A stretch of 64,000 nt of DNA, from contig JBBPFI010000016.1 of assembly GCA_037974965.1 (NCBI GenBank), positions 186,001 to 250,000 on the forward strand. Direction: 5' to 3'. Shown here piece by piece: positions 13,301-23,961 of this stretch. Below the pieces are notes generated by a model. The model saw nothing but the letters and a program-made list of their open reading frames with translations, made no database searches and was not told the origin of the DNA. Numbering within the stretch: the stretch's first letter is position 1; the number at the start of each line of letters is the position of its first letter. The position numbers and the translations under genes are program-made. Source of the stretch: Dacryopinax spathularia. Its lineage: Eukaryota; Basidiomycota; Dacrymycetes; Dacrymycetales; Dacrymycetaceae.

Positions 13301-13913
13301 CAGTCACGCAATCCAGAACGCGTTATTGCGATACAACCAGCAGGCACGCAAGGTCCAACGTCCCACGTTGACCTTCCAAGAGGTGCTCGACTACTCCTTC
13401 CTCTCCGATTTCACGCTCCTCTGATTTGCTCGCCAAGATGTATGAGATCAGCCTTGGGCCGACCCGCGTATTTGAGAGGCGACCACTCGATGGCTGCTTG
13501 TACAATGTGCGATCGAGGAAATCAGGCGGCTCGACGTGGAAGTCAGACGCGTTTGGACCGCGATCCACACCGAGCCGGTACGTCTCGAACGCGTTATTCT
13601 TGCCTTAGAACCGCAAGGCGACGTACGAGTGGCTAGAGAAGCACGCTTGGCCTTGGAAAAGGTGATTCGCGTGAACAACGTAGTTTGTGGGCGCCTAGTT
13701 GAGCTTCGGGACCTGCCGGGATGCTCAGCTTCCCTCTCTCTCGGGGTTCGGGCTCTGCAAGGCGAGCCTGAGACTAGCTACGGTGCGTGCTGTGACATGT
13801 GGGACGCGGTTGAGGACTTGAAGGACGAAGGCCTCAGCAACGGTCAACTCGATGACGAAGATGTCGAAGAGATCGAGCGACTGACAAAGGTTTTCGCGTC
13901 ATTAGAAGCCTAG
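10361..13913 (+). CDS. KDZ transposase
   Basis: A multi-exon gene; the start at 10361 is tentative. Diagnostic blocks in order: a WEEELPALVDAYL segment typical of the N-terminal CxC region (near 11055), NSCPACEYR then CDGNNSSKR (11625-11760), FLYSCRHGIVLLSADM (near 12075-12120), YDIGCDHSKT (12252), FYVGAFHGYAHNRRCQL (near 12330-12380), GLEDFETNEWIFSK (12411-12452), RHASVYHRHM (12480-12505), and a C-terminal block VQRLFEMEKRNL-GYKMRTAIAKAI (13160-13290). The D of YDIGC and E of GLEDFE are the acidic residues expected in the DDE-like core. Introns such as 10931-10977 and the one after SADMIKSGEL (gtacgt to ttgcag) join the blocks in frame. Exon edges between 11220 and 11530 and after 13420 are uncertain. 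Confidence 0.85.
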
Positions 13914-14918
13914 TAGTTCGTGCAATCGATGTCAATTCCGCAGCCCGAATGGCGAGGATGTCGCCCAGTCAAAGACACGAGAAGCAGACTCCCGCTTCAT
14001 CTCGAGTTTTCTCGGAATGTACTCTAGCCCTCTAGCACGATTATAGCAGTGCTCTAGCAATCAGGTGCGAGCTCTTAGTCTACGAAAGGTGGCCGATTCG
14101 AGGGCGCGGAGCAGAATGCGCCCTCAAAGTCATGGATTGCTCAGCAATCCTGCTCGAGGACGTCATGATACCGAGCAATCACATCCATTGATGTCATCCA
14201 GGGCCATTGCAAGGCACTTGCACGAGTCCAGACATCCGTAATGCGGAGATGCTCGTGCAAGTTCCAGCCTAATTCGAGAGGAGCCCGTGTATTTCGAACA
14301 AGATGCCAGAATGATTACACGGACTTGGTAAGCACGACTGCTCGCTCACGTAAATGTGCGGGATTACAAGGGGAATTTGCCCCCTATTTCTCACGGAATA
14401 AGACCATGCAGAGTAGTAATCAATGGCTTCTTGTCTTCTGGGCCTTGGAGCAAGAGACAAAACGAGCCCCAATTCCAAGAGAAGTCCGCGTTGCCGTTCA
14501 TTCCCGCCATTCGAGCCCTGGCAATACGGGGCCACTAGCATTCCTAACCCTCGTTTCTCGACAACGGCATTCTAGAACCTCGTTTATTTTCGGCATTCCG
14601 TCTCCTGATCATCTTGGCACCAATGTACTTCGAGCATTTTGCGACTGGACATCTGGAACATGCCAGTCGAGAGGTTGTGCACGGGCCATGACAGCTTGGA
14701 TTTGATCCCGCAGCCCCCTCGTCTCGTGTATATCTACCCCCCTCACACGCGCCTTTCCCCGTCACTTGCCCTCCCACGACCTCAGGGCAAGTATATGCAC
14801 TGGAAACTCGTCCTCGCCTCTCTCATACTACTACAACTCGTCCTCGGTCCACGCATCTGGACATCTCGGCACCGCGCCAAGCAAGTCTCGCCCCTCCTCC
14901 TCAAGCGCGCGACCATCT
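13914..14918. other. KDZ internal spacer between transposase and second gene
   Basis: About 1 kb with no supported gene. Short frames around 14241-14705 have no recognisable motif. It probably holds the transposase 3' end and the promoter of the next gene. Confidence 0.45.
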
Positions 14919-16354
14919 ATGTCTAGCATGGCAAGCCCTGGAGGACAACCTCCTCCAAGCGGGCAAGGAGGAGGTTTCAGTGAGTTCCTCGGACGGCTAG
15001 TGAGACGGGCTCGCTCACTAGTCGTCGGTCGTACCAACTTGTTCTCGACTTGCCCTCGCCGCAACTCCGCGCCCGCTCGTCCCATCCAGCCCTTGACCGT
15101 CGACTTCTCGGGCTTGGTCGAGCCACATGAAGGACACGGCTCGTTCACCGCCCTTCAGCCGAGAGTCGTGCCCGCTAGCTGGGGTCCCGGCTCCTGGACT
15201 CCTCAAGAGCAAGCTCGCTGGGAGGCCGATCGCGTGGCGGTTCAAGCCGCAGTCCGCCGTATCCAAGGCTCGACCCACAATGGGCTCGATTTGCCTGGCC
15301 ACACGATTCACCCATGGTCTCAGGAGCACGAGGGGCAAGTGCGCAAGAACATGTACATGGAGCAGTTTATTCCTTACCTTGAAGACACGGTGCGTGATTA
15401 CGGTATCTCGGCAAGAGACTCAAGCTGACTCGTTTCTAGCTCACGTTCAGGGACAGGACGCTTGGGGCGAGCGTCATGGTCCTCATGACCGCACGTCTCG
15501 ACAACGGGCCTGGTGCCATGCCTAGCACTCGTCTCTGGACTTCTCGTAACTTGTGGGGCCGCCCCTACAATGACCTCGCTCAAGGCTTGTTTCGCATCTT
15601 CGAGGACATGATCGCGGCTGGCCAAGCGGCCAACATCAACAAGTACATGGCCGAGTGTTCTCATCTCGGCCGCAACCAGGTTCAAGTGACGTACGACGCT
15701 CCCGCGGCTTTCGACCCTCGTCAGTACTTCCCGGCCCCGTATGGCACGGGCGAGCTCTTCGCTTCGGGTGGCTCAGGCAGGGGACCAGCTCTTCCTGCTC
15801 CACCCTCGGGTGCCATAGCCACGAGGCTCGGTGCCTCGATCTCGTCCGCACCCGTGCCCGCGTCCTCGCTGCTCAATCCACCCCTCATGCCTGCTTGGAA
15901 CCCGCAGGCCTTGGCCCAGGCTGCTGCTACTACGACTCCCGCTTGTACTTGCCCTGCCGCCTGTTACGTAGCCTCGAGCCCCCTGGTCACCTCACCCTCA
16001 ACCTCCATGCGCCCCTCAAACCGGTTCTCTCTCGCTACTCACCTCATGTTCCCTGGATATGGAACTCGTGCTCTCGGTGATCGTCCCGAAGGCGAGCTTC
16101 CCCCTGATCTTCCCAGGCAAGTTCTCATGGTTATCGATCAATATGCTCGCACCCTCGACCTTGACCCCGGACAGCGCTCTACCATCGAGAGCGAGACGGC
16201 CGCGATCTACTGGTGGGACTTCCCCTTGCAATGGACCGAGCGCATCGTGCAAGTCATCACGCACTGCGCGCCTGAAGCAACCGAGATCACCGCATTCATC
16301 GAGGACTTGAGCAACATCATGCGTTCTTGCCGTCTTGTTGAGCTGGAAGGTTAA
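14919..16354 (+). CDS. KDZ accessory protein 1, unknown function
   Basis: Two exons (14919-15389 and 15440-16354) joined by a gtgcgt...ttctag intron in phase 0 give 461 residues. I do not recognise a catalytic motif. Visible parts: a low-complexity Gly/Pro/Ser start, a conserved-looking block with SWTPQEQARWEADR and HTIHPWSQEHEGQVRKN, a central helical part (LAQGLFRIFEDMIAAGQAANINKYM), a Pro/Ala/Ser-rich linker with CTCPAACY, and a C-terminal domain ending near IEDLSNIMRSCRLVELEG. It lies in the same orientation as the transposase and inside the inverted ends, so it is cargo of the element rather than a host gene. It could be a DNA-binding or regulatory partner of the transposase; that is inference only. 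Confidence 0.72.
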
Positions 16355-16370
16355 TCGGACAAGTCGATAA

Positions 16371-16580
16371 CTAGGGCGGGTGGGCGGGTTCCAGGGTGGG
16401 CGGGCGGGCTTCAAGGTTTCCTTTTCTCTTTCTCTAGTCTCTCGTATTCCTGTCTCACCACTCGCCCTCGCTGTCTTGTACAGCGAGGGCATGCACTCCT
16501 TACGTGCACCACTAATATCTAGTCGGCAAGTGCCACGGTCCAGTTGTTACGTGTAAACCAGGGCGGGAAGGGCGGGATTT
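16371..16580 (+). repeat. GGGCGGG-rich tracts in the KDZ spacer
   Basis: Repeated GGGCGGG/GGTGGGCGGG units at 16376-16412 and again at 16560-16577 lie between accessory genes 1 and 2. They resemble GC boxes and could form G-quadruplexes. They may serve as the promoter region of the third gene. Confidence 0.45.
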
Positions 16581-16984
16581 TACTAGGTACTCGGTCAAGA
16601 AAAGGGAAATACAGCTACATGTGTACATCTAGTCTTGTCTTATAGTTCGGTTCTAGTACTAATGATAGTCTGTTGACCCAAAAGAAACTCGCTGCCTAGA
16701 TAGGCAAGCATGAATAATATCAATCACGTGATCTAGGTGCGCGTAAGGTGGCGCATTACGCGTCAACGCGCCTGACTTGACATTACCCTGACTTCCCGTA
16801 CTCTTACTCGTGCATCATCGACTTACTCTCAACTCCTGCAACTCGTTGCTAGAAGATAATCTTGTGTCTGGATTGACTTTGAATTTGCTAATATTTTTGA
16901 TCTGCTCGCTTGAACCCCTTCTCGACTGCAGCGTACTCTTGTTGCTCGATCCCGTGCGACTCCTCGGAAGCCGATCAGCTCGCC

Positions 16985-18601
16985 ATGCCTCGTACTACCC
17001 CAGCCGTTTCTAGTTGGCAGCATCGAGCGGCCAAGACTGAAGAGTCGCGAGCTAGGCACACCCTCGCTCACAACAAGCTGCGGGAACTGGAAGAATCCTT
17101 GCAACAAGAAATCGCTGACGTGGCTGCCGAGGTCGGACTAAAACGGGACACCCTGCAAGCTGCCTTCCGCACACAGCGATTCGAGAAGAAGATCAATGGT
17201 GTGAGCGCGACAAATGCTGCTCGCCATCTTGTTGCACGGCAATACAAGGACGCTCGTATATTTAAAACTCATGCACGTGCTTCTCACGCTGATGGAGAGT
17301 ATAGACAAGCCGTTCAATCTCACGTTACCCGAGTGTCATCAAGACGTGCTGGCAAAGCAAGAGGAACTCCAGGCTAGCCCTGCAGCTCTCGAGGATGCAC
17401 GTCACATGATCCTTGAGTATCGGAGTGACAAGAAGCAGCAAGTTTGTCGTCCAGGTCGATGGCGACAAACAGACACGCTCAAGTTACAAGACGACTTGCA
17501 ACATGAGGCCGCCAATTTCAACTTACGCACGGGAGGACATACATGCGGGTTCGTGCTACGAGGATCGGTCAAGGACTATGCTCGTCCTCAGTGGTTTGAA
17601 GACGAGGCATGTCGTGCGTTCTTCGAGGACGTGCTCAAGATCCCGATGGGAGAACTGGTCCTCGCTCTGGAAGCCTGGGTCTTGAGCGGTGGGCGCATGG
17701 GACCGCGGAGCGCGTACATGCGAGGGTGAACCAGCACAAGGCTGCCATTTGCGCAATGCTGGACAAGAGTCTGAGTGAGTCAATCACACTCTAGTCCTTG
17801 GTGGATCGCGCTGACGTGAGAGCTGCTAGGGGATATCACTCGGCAGCCTGATGCACGCATGGCTTATGTGGGATTCTCGCAAGACATCGAGGATCGATAT
17901 CAAGTGACACTTGATGGATGGCCCTTGCCCGGAGAAATCACAAACCCCTCGAACATTTCTGGCCTCATGTCTCTCATGACACTCCGCAAGGTCCTGGCAT
18001 CGGGATCCTGCCACTTTCGTGCCATGACACCCGCTGAGTTGGAGACACGCGACCTCGAGCGCAAGAAGGAACTAGAAGCCAAGGCAGCTGAGCGAGCCCA
18101 GAAGCAGGCGGACGCATCAGAGAATGCAAAGTCGAGAGCGGCTCGCCGCAAGCGACTGGCTCCAGACCAAGAAGAGCAAGTAACTGGCGATGCACCAGTA
18201 GACGAGCAACCTAGCCCGCTATCCATGTCTTCTGGTAGCGCGAAGAGGGCTCGCACCGAAGCACATCCCAGCGCTCAAGCCGGTGTCTCTGCTAGCTCCA
18301 CGACGGCAAGTATGGCGTGTCAACCCGCGACTACCAATTCGGGTTGTGCACCTCAAGTGGCTAGTCACCAGCCCGCGAACGTACGCTAGGCAGGTTGCCT
18401 AGCATCCCACAGGGCTCGCCGTGGTGGAACAGTCCGCCTAGTGCACCTGGGGCTCATTTCCTAGGCTCGATCCCGGCTCTCATGCCCGTGAACCAAGCGC
18501 AGCCGTCCGGCTGGTGGGCCCTGCCTCCTCAAGCCGCTGGAGTCACGATGAACAACACATATATTCTCATGGATGGGCAGAGGCGAGGGCCCCTGGAATA
18601 G
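16985..18601 (+). CDS. KDZ accessory protein 2, basidiomycete transposon-associated family
   Basis: The ATG at 16985 opens a chain of short exons. A probable intron at about 17253-17301 joins ARQYKDA to HKPFNLTLPECHQDVLAKQEEL, and a clear gtgagt...ctgctag intron near 17774-17828 joins AAICAMLDKSL to GDITRQP. Coiled, charged N-terminal sequence is followed by a block YQVTLDGWPLPGEITNPSNIS and a short Leu-rich segment ending SCHFRAMTPAE. I recall this layout from many repeat-associated basidiomycete proteins of unknown function. A Lys/Arg/Ala-rich coiled segment and a Ser/Pro-rich tail follow. One frame closes at 18389; a further frame from 18395 to 18601 may be a last exon. The joint near 17690-17725 is unresolved, so it could hold a frameshift or an atypical intron. 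Confidence 0.62.
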
Positions 18602-18797
18602 AGTAGATTGAATTCTTGTGTATTTCAAATACCTAGCTACATGGGCCTCGTCCTCGTAATAACGAGACCATTCTTCATGTCCGTGCGCTTGTCCGAGAGT
18701 TAGACCCGATCGGCATTAGGTGCTTGACAAAGCTCCTCGACGTAAGCGAGTATCCGGCTACTGAACCCTTGAACCCGGGTTAGAGGCTATGCTTGCC
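18602..18797. other. KDZ right subterminal region
   Basis: Noncoding sequence between the last accessory gene and the right terminal inverted repeat. No match to the left subterminal region was seen beyond the inverted repeat itself. Confidence 0.5.
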
Positions 18798-18902
18798 TCT
18801 CGGACTGGATCCTGGCTGGATCCGAGAGACCCAAGGATGGGACACGGACGGGTGCAAGCGCCCCCTGCACGAATACGTCCGCTCCCGCACGAGGCATAGG
18901 TG
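18798..18902 (-). repeat. KDZ right terminal inverted repeat
   Basis: Reverse complement of 10163-10266 and ends CATAGGTG. It contains a GGATCCTGGCTGGATCC stretch where the left end has a single GGATCC. Confidence 0.9.
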
Positions 18903-18956
18903 ATTAGCGACGCCTCCAGGGAGACGCCCTAGCCGATTGCGCTATGTACCGCACAG
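18903..18956 (-). repeat. Head M2, copy a, right fragment
   Basis: Starts with the duplicated ATTAGCGA and carries the A-box-like part of M2, read on the minus strand as TAGCGCAATCGGCTAGGGCG. Together with 10069-10162 it makes one M2 head. Confidence 0.8.
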
Positions 18957-19755
18957 TTGATACCAGGCATCTTTAGAAGGGTCTTTGTACGCGTCCAGTG
19001 GACGGCGTTGCTCCGCCTCATCCGCGTCACAGGCACAATTGCGTTCAAGTTGGCTCTGCTCTCCACCAGTAGAGTCTGTAGAAGAGTCTGTAGTTGTAAG
19101 TATTATCGCATGATGGCGGCAGGGTGTAGGAACTTCGCTGCTTACAACAGTCGTCCGCTGCTTAACCAATGTGCATAATGTTACGATAACGCCTGAGGAG
19201 ATCACCGTAGGCAGTAACCAAGTGAGAAGGTTGAGAATAGGCGGTCCAGGAAGTCCACACGGTCCGACGGAATCACGGACGTTCGGATTAGTCGTCTATG
19301 GCAAGGCATCACCAGCGCTTTCGCGCAAAAGCTCTGTAGAGCTACTAGTTAGTCCATGTAGTCGGGGTTATGAGGACTACTAGACTCACCAAAGCCCACT
19401 CCATTGGCACCCTCCCATGAACACTCCAGGTCAGCGCCCCTGTTACTGTTGCGTACGCGTGGCCCACCAGCTCCACAACAGGGTGAAGCGAATGAGACGA
19501 TACTGCGCTGGCATGTATCTGGCTGCCATGTTGAGCCAGGCAAAATCGCGCAAGCAGCGCAAAAGACTCGACGCCAGTAGGTCTGTTCGAGTAGCTGGAA
19601 GAGATTGGAGAGCAGAGTCAGTGCGATGCTCTTCAGCACATAGGGAGAAAACGAAAGAGACGGCCGGCGAGTGGACAGCAAGGGCTAGAAGCCCGACGAG
19701 CATTCAGCACGCCAGTTGCCGGGGAGAGTACTAGGGTTCTCGAAAAGATATGCAA
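18957..19755. repeat. Middle segment of repeat locus 1
   Basis: About 0.8 kb between heads M2 and M3. It shares short blocks with the locus 2 middle: a run around CGCGTCACAGGCACAATTGC and the block CACCAAAGCCCACTCCAT (near 19387). No reading frame shows a motif. The right edge AGTACTAGG is shared with the other M3 heads. Confidence 0.6.
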
Positions 19756-19905
19756 TATCTCCTGTGTGTAGATAGCGCGGCGGATCTAGCGCGCCCGTAT
19801 AGGGCCCTGCTTTGATGAGGAATGCGTAAGGCGGCCTACAACAGTTCGAGCTCGTCGCGGGTGACTTCCGCGAAAAAACCAGTCCGGCTGGTTTCACGTT
19901 TTATA
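19756..19905 (+). repeat. Head M3, copy a
   Basis: Starts TATCTCCTGTG and has an A-box-like GATAGCGCGGCGGATCTAGC. It ends with the two-hairpin module (CGCGG, GTGACTT, CCGCG; then AAACCAG, TCCGG, CTGGTTT). Confidence 0.8.
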
Positions 19906-20143
19906 CTTTTGCCTTTCATCTTTCTTTTAGAGCAAGTTCGGTCGTAATACCTGCTTTTGGTGCTGAGTTCTTCGACTGACAGATTGCTGCCCATTTTCGG
20001 CGATAGCTGGGCTGCACGGAGAGGTTGCGAGTTCGATTGACGCGTCGCTCGAATGTTTGCCTCCTTGAACCATGGCCTGACAGCTGTTTGGCACCTAGAC
20101 CGCCGTTTATCTGGCGTTGTGTCCTCTCGGGCAAACCAGTATT

Positions 20144-20204
20144 CGTTCCAGGCTGAATCATGATCATGTCTCATATTGTCTCGGATGATATCGAGACGGG
20201 AATG
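20144..20204. repeat. Palindrome with TGAGACA boxes, copy 2
   Basis: Inverted relative to copy 1 and the most diverged of the set (CGTTCCAG to GGGAATG), with boxes read as TGTCTCA and TGTCTCG on the plus strand. Confidence 0.6.
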
Positions 20205-20388
20205 TGGCTTCGTCAAAGCCAGTAGCAGGCCTATCAAGTTACCTCCGAAATTGTCTGCTGGGTTCTTAGGATCATCGTTTCTGCCTACCAAATGCTGCTT
20301 CAAGGTATAGGATGACTTGGACCACGAAAAATCCCAAACGAACCGCAATTTGAAGGGCAAAATTTGAGACAGAGCCGGTCGAGCAAAA

Positions 20389-20541
20389 TGCAAAACGTGA
20401 AACCAGACGAACTGGTTTATTCGCGGAAGTTAACCGCGACGAGAGTCCAACACACAACCTCGCGTAACGGTACCAGCAATCACCCGGGGGACGGGCTGCA
20501 TTTCCCCATTCCAATACCGCTGCACTAAGCAGATGTCGATG
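20389..20541 (-). repeat. Head M1, copy b
   Basis: Forms the right end of locus 1, ending GTCGATG. Second hairpin reads AAACCAG, TTCGT, CTGGTTT on the minus strand. Confidence 0.85.
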
Positions 20542-21044
20542 ACTCCATGGCAACAACTTGTGTAGTATGTTGACGTTACTGCGCACATCCACCCCGCTAC
20601 TACATTGTTGAGATGTGGCAAAGTTTGCTTTGGGGCAGCTCGGCACTGAGAGCGCTCAGCTTACACCTTTTTCCCGTCCTTCCTCTTCTCTTGTTCCATT
20701 TTTGCTGTGGCATAGCAGCGCGTTGTCCGCCTTGAAGCCTAACCCGTGATGAAGAGGACTGGACGCTTGAAGAGCCCAACGTCAAGTGAAAGTCGCTCAC
20801 AACGCATTGTGACTGTTCTGGCTCCGATCGTAGCGAGGCACGTCACTGGTCTCTCATCGCACGTATGTATAGTACACTAGGTGTCATTTGCGGTAGCATA
20901 CAGTGATTGCAATCGATAGGTCAGCAACTCCGATAGTGAAAGGAAAGGATGAACAAAGTTCGAGCCTGAACTACGCTATTAAGTCCCAAAGAAACTTATC
21001 ATATTCTTCTCCCGTGTGCTGTCGTAAGTTGTAGCCCATACCCT
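20542..21044. other. Intergenic, no supported gene
   Basis: Right flank of repeat locus 1 and downstream side of the LRR gene. Nothing recognisable seen. Confidence 0.5.
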
Positions 21045-23279
21045 CTAGAACACCCCAAACTGACACACACCGCAACTCCCGCTCTGCGCGATCCCCGTTC
21101 CCCTAAAGTCGCACGTCTGCAAGCCCATACTGCATACCTGACTCGGAAGAGCACCTTTCAGCCCAGAGTTCTGCGACATGACGAGCGCTTTGAGCGATGC
21201 TGGCAGCGTGGCGGGGAGAGTGGTCAGGTTGTTACTTGAGAAGTTGATGTCGTTTAGCGCTGTGAATGCACTGAGCGAGGAGGGAAGAGGGGAGGAGAGG
21301 GTGTTTCCTGAGAGGTCGAGGATCTGGAGGGTCTTCGTATATGCCGCTGTGGGCGAGAGGAGAGCAGTGAGATTCGTTTCCAGGTTCTGACCATTGACAA
21401 CCCTGTCTTATGCGTCAGCATTCGGCCCACAGTCCAGAAAGGTGAGGACATACAAAGTAGTCAACGGTAATCCGGAAATTGAGCTGGGCAGCGTCTGTCC
21501 GAGGTTGGAGTTGCCGGCCAGCGTGAGTTGCTGCAGCGACTTGAACGCGTCAAAAGCGTTGTCCGGCAGTGCTGTCAGACCTGTGGTTTGCAAATGCAGG
21601 CTCACGAGCCCCGAGAGCTGAAGCAGACTCTGCGGCAGCGTACCAGCTGTTCACATACTTAGCGTCATAACATCTCGGGGATAGGCATGGGACATACCAG
21701 GCACTTGTCCGTTACCGATCACCTGCAAAGACTGCATCCCCACCAATCCGCTCATTGACCCCTCCGACAGAGACTGCGGCACAGCCGGGAACGCCAGTGC
21801 CAGCTCCGTAATCCTCCCCGCACTATCGCACGTCACGCCGTTCCACCCCGAGCAAGGATCGCAGTTCGACATCCACCCTCCAGACGAGAGAGGGTTCGAG
21901 GAGGTCGAGTTGGCCGAAGCGAGGAAGATGGTCTGCAGAGAACAGAACTGGAGGATCTTGCCGGGGGAGATGCCGCCCGTGTTGGGGTCAGTGGCGCTAG
22001 CGATGAATCCTGGAGCTAGGTCGTTCGGAAGCGTGGCGATCAGAGGTGCGCAGCTGCCGCAGGGGTAGCTGGCTGCGTTCGACGGCGCTGAGATCTGGAA
22101 CTGGGTGAGGCAGCTCTGGACTGCGGGGCTGAGAGGAGTGGCTGAGGGCGTGGCGGAGGTCGAAGCTGGTGTTGGTGAAGGCGTGGTCGTAAACGTCACA
22201 GTTGCTGTCGTCGTTGCGAGGTAGGTGGTGCCTTGACGTGTGATAGGGGCCACGGTGGGCTCGACGGTGTAGGTAACCACTGGCTGAGCAGAGGAGAGGG
22301 TCGTATTCGTTGATGTCCGCACAGCAGTACCCGAGCTAACCTTTGAACGAGTGCCGAAGACGCCACCAAGAATCGCAGCGAGGATTATGAGGATGACGAG
22401 GACGATAATAATGATAATCAGCCGTTTCTTCTTCTTCTTCTCGTCCTTGCGGCGGATGGGTCGGCCATGTCGATCGTACAGGCTTCGCTCGCCCTTCTCG
22501 TGGTATTCGACGTCCACGTCGACAGGGAGGGCGACGCTCATCCGTCGCGGATATCCATAGTCCCTCGGAGTGGGCGGGAGCTGAGGGATAACGATAAGCG
22601 GTCTTAGAGAGCCGGAGTCGCTGTTGCTTCCCGGACTGAATGGACGAATCTCCCCTTGCTGCTTCTCAAGGACAGGTTGATCCTTCACGGGAGGGATGGG
22701 CACAGTCGGCGCTGGGAGAGGAGCGTGGAACGGGTAAGGAAGGTTGACAAACTGCCGAACAGCTTCGATCTTCCTACTGAGCCTATGGGAAAGCAGGCTC
22801 TTGGTGCGGGAGGGTCCTGCCTGAGCGCGTTCGAGGTCTACATTATCGACATTACGGTCCTTGATTGGCGACTTCGACCCGCGAAAGATAGCGGACGGGA
22901 ATGTCGGCGCTGTCGGCGTATCGGGCGAGAATCCGGAGGGGGCTTCGACGTACGTCACGGGAGAGGGGATGATGTTCTCTTGGCTCGAGTCTCGTGGTGG
23001 CCGGGGAGGACGGGCAGGTGAGCGAGGCGGAACGGCGGGAGGGAGGGGTACGCTGGGGGAGAAGAGCATCGAGGGAATGAACATCGTCCCTACTCGGGAG
23101 ACAGGGCTCCAGTCCTTGCTTGGTGGGGATGGGGGTGGCAGGTGTTCGTGGAATCTTGATGAATGGGAGAGGACGGTGTTGACGCTGTCGGTGGAGCGCT
23201 GCCATGAGTCTCGCATGTGAGGAGGAACAGCCGGAGGTGAAGATGGTAGGGGTGGGCTGAGAGTCCGTGTCGAGGGCAT
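21045..23279 (-). CDS. Single-pass membrane protein with LRR ectodomain
   Basis: Three exons (23279-21698, 21646-21454, 21402-21045) give 710 residues in phase. Residues 1 to about 283 are Pro/Ser-rich and end in a basic run (RRKDEKKKKKR). A transmembrane helix of Ile/Leu/Val/Ala follows (about 285-307), then a Thr/Ser-rich stalk, a cysteine-containing cap (SNCDPCSGWNGVTCDSAG, like plant-type LRR caps) and leucine-rich repeats (LTALPDNAFDAFKSLQQLTL, LQILDLSGNTLSSPLP). A short Cys-rich end (CSMGLQTCDF, SCGVCQFGVF) closes the protein. The layout predicts a type II topology, with the LRRs outside and the proline-rich part in the cytosol. No kinase or other enzyme domain is present. An adhesion or cell-wall sensing role is possible but unproven. 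The start was set at the ATG at 23279. It shares a 0.7 kb divergent promoter region with RIT1. Confidence 0.83.
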
Positions 23280-23961
23280 CGTCGAGGAGAGCGTCAACGA
23301 AAGGTGTTCAAGCGAGAGACGTTCAAGCGAGAGCGCTCGACCAGGCGAGCTCGTCAGACGAGTGTACTCGAAGTCGGGGAGTTGTCAGTCGAGGGTAGGA
23401 GACGGACCCAGTCCGAGAGTGAGCAAGTCCAAAGAGCAAGTCAAGGATGAAGGTTGTCGCCTGGACAGAAGTGGTGTAATGGCCGAAGTAGTGGTCGTGG
23501 TGGTAGAAAGGAGACAAGTTGTGTCTCTCCCTTCTCCCCCCTCACCAGGCCAGTAAACGAAATCTCCTGATCGAGCTGGCCAGTCACGGCTCCTCTTACG
23601 ACCATGACCGATTCCAGAATATGCAAGTACAGTCATCCCGGATCAGTGCGGTACAATAGTAAACTGAACAAGAAGGCCATTAGTGCGAGTACTATGCAAC
23701 GCCAGTGTGGTCGTATGCCTTCGAAGGACAATACGAGCCACTGAACCACCGACTTACATTACGGCGTTAACCGTTCAATGAACATAAAGCACGTGAATTC
23801 AGCGGAGACAAAATTGACGCCGAGCCCTGACGACCGACAGCCAACCAACCGGTTCATCGCACCTTCCTCCTCACAGCATACACAATCATCGTCACTCAGT
23901 CAGAGCTGCGAAGTGGTGGAACGTGGGCGGCACACGAGGAATCTTACCCGATGTTGATGGA
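23280..23961. promoter_or_regulatory. Divergent intergenic region (LRR gene / RIT1)
   Basis: 682 bp that must hold both 5' regions. Next to the LRR start there is a direct repeat of GTTCAAGCGAGAG (23305-23331). No TATA motif stands out. Confidence 0.45.

Larger units (their letters stand above)
10163..18902 (+). mobile_element. KDZ-superfamily DNA transposon, 8,740 bp, inserted in repeat locus 1
   Basis: The ends are inverted repeats of about 104 bp, starting CACCTATGCCTCGTGC on the left and reading as its reverse complement on the right. The element is flanked by the perfect 8-bp duplication ATTAGCGA (10155-10162 and 18903-18910), which joins the two halves of an M2 head. Inside, in one orientation, are a KDZ transposase gene and two accessory genes. 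The long open exons, clean splice sites and near-identical ends suggest a fairly young and possibly active copy. KDZ (Kyakuja-Dileera-Zisupton) elements are known to be expanded in basidiomycetes. Confidence 0.92.
9414..20541. repeat. Composite inverted repeat element, locus 1 (split by KDZ)
   Basis: Without the KDZ transposon and one target-site copy this locus is about 2.38 kb, almost the same as locus 2. Order: head M1 (+) at 9414, palindrome with paired TGAGACA boxes at 9761, a GTTCGA-bearing hairpin near 9930-9976 (minus sense), head M2 (minus sense, split by the KDZ insertion), a middle of about 0.8 kb, head M3 (+) at 19756, the mirrored arm with its palindrome at 20144, and head M1 (minus sense) ending at 20541. 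The two arms are inverted copies of each other outside the M2/M3 heads. No protein-coding frame of note belongs to the element itself. I found no clear target duplication at its outer ends. Confidence 0.8.
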
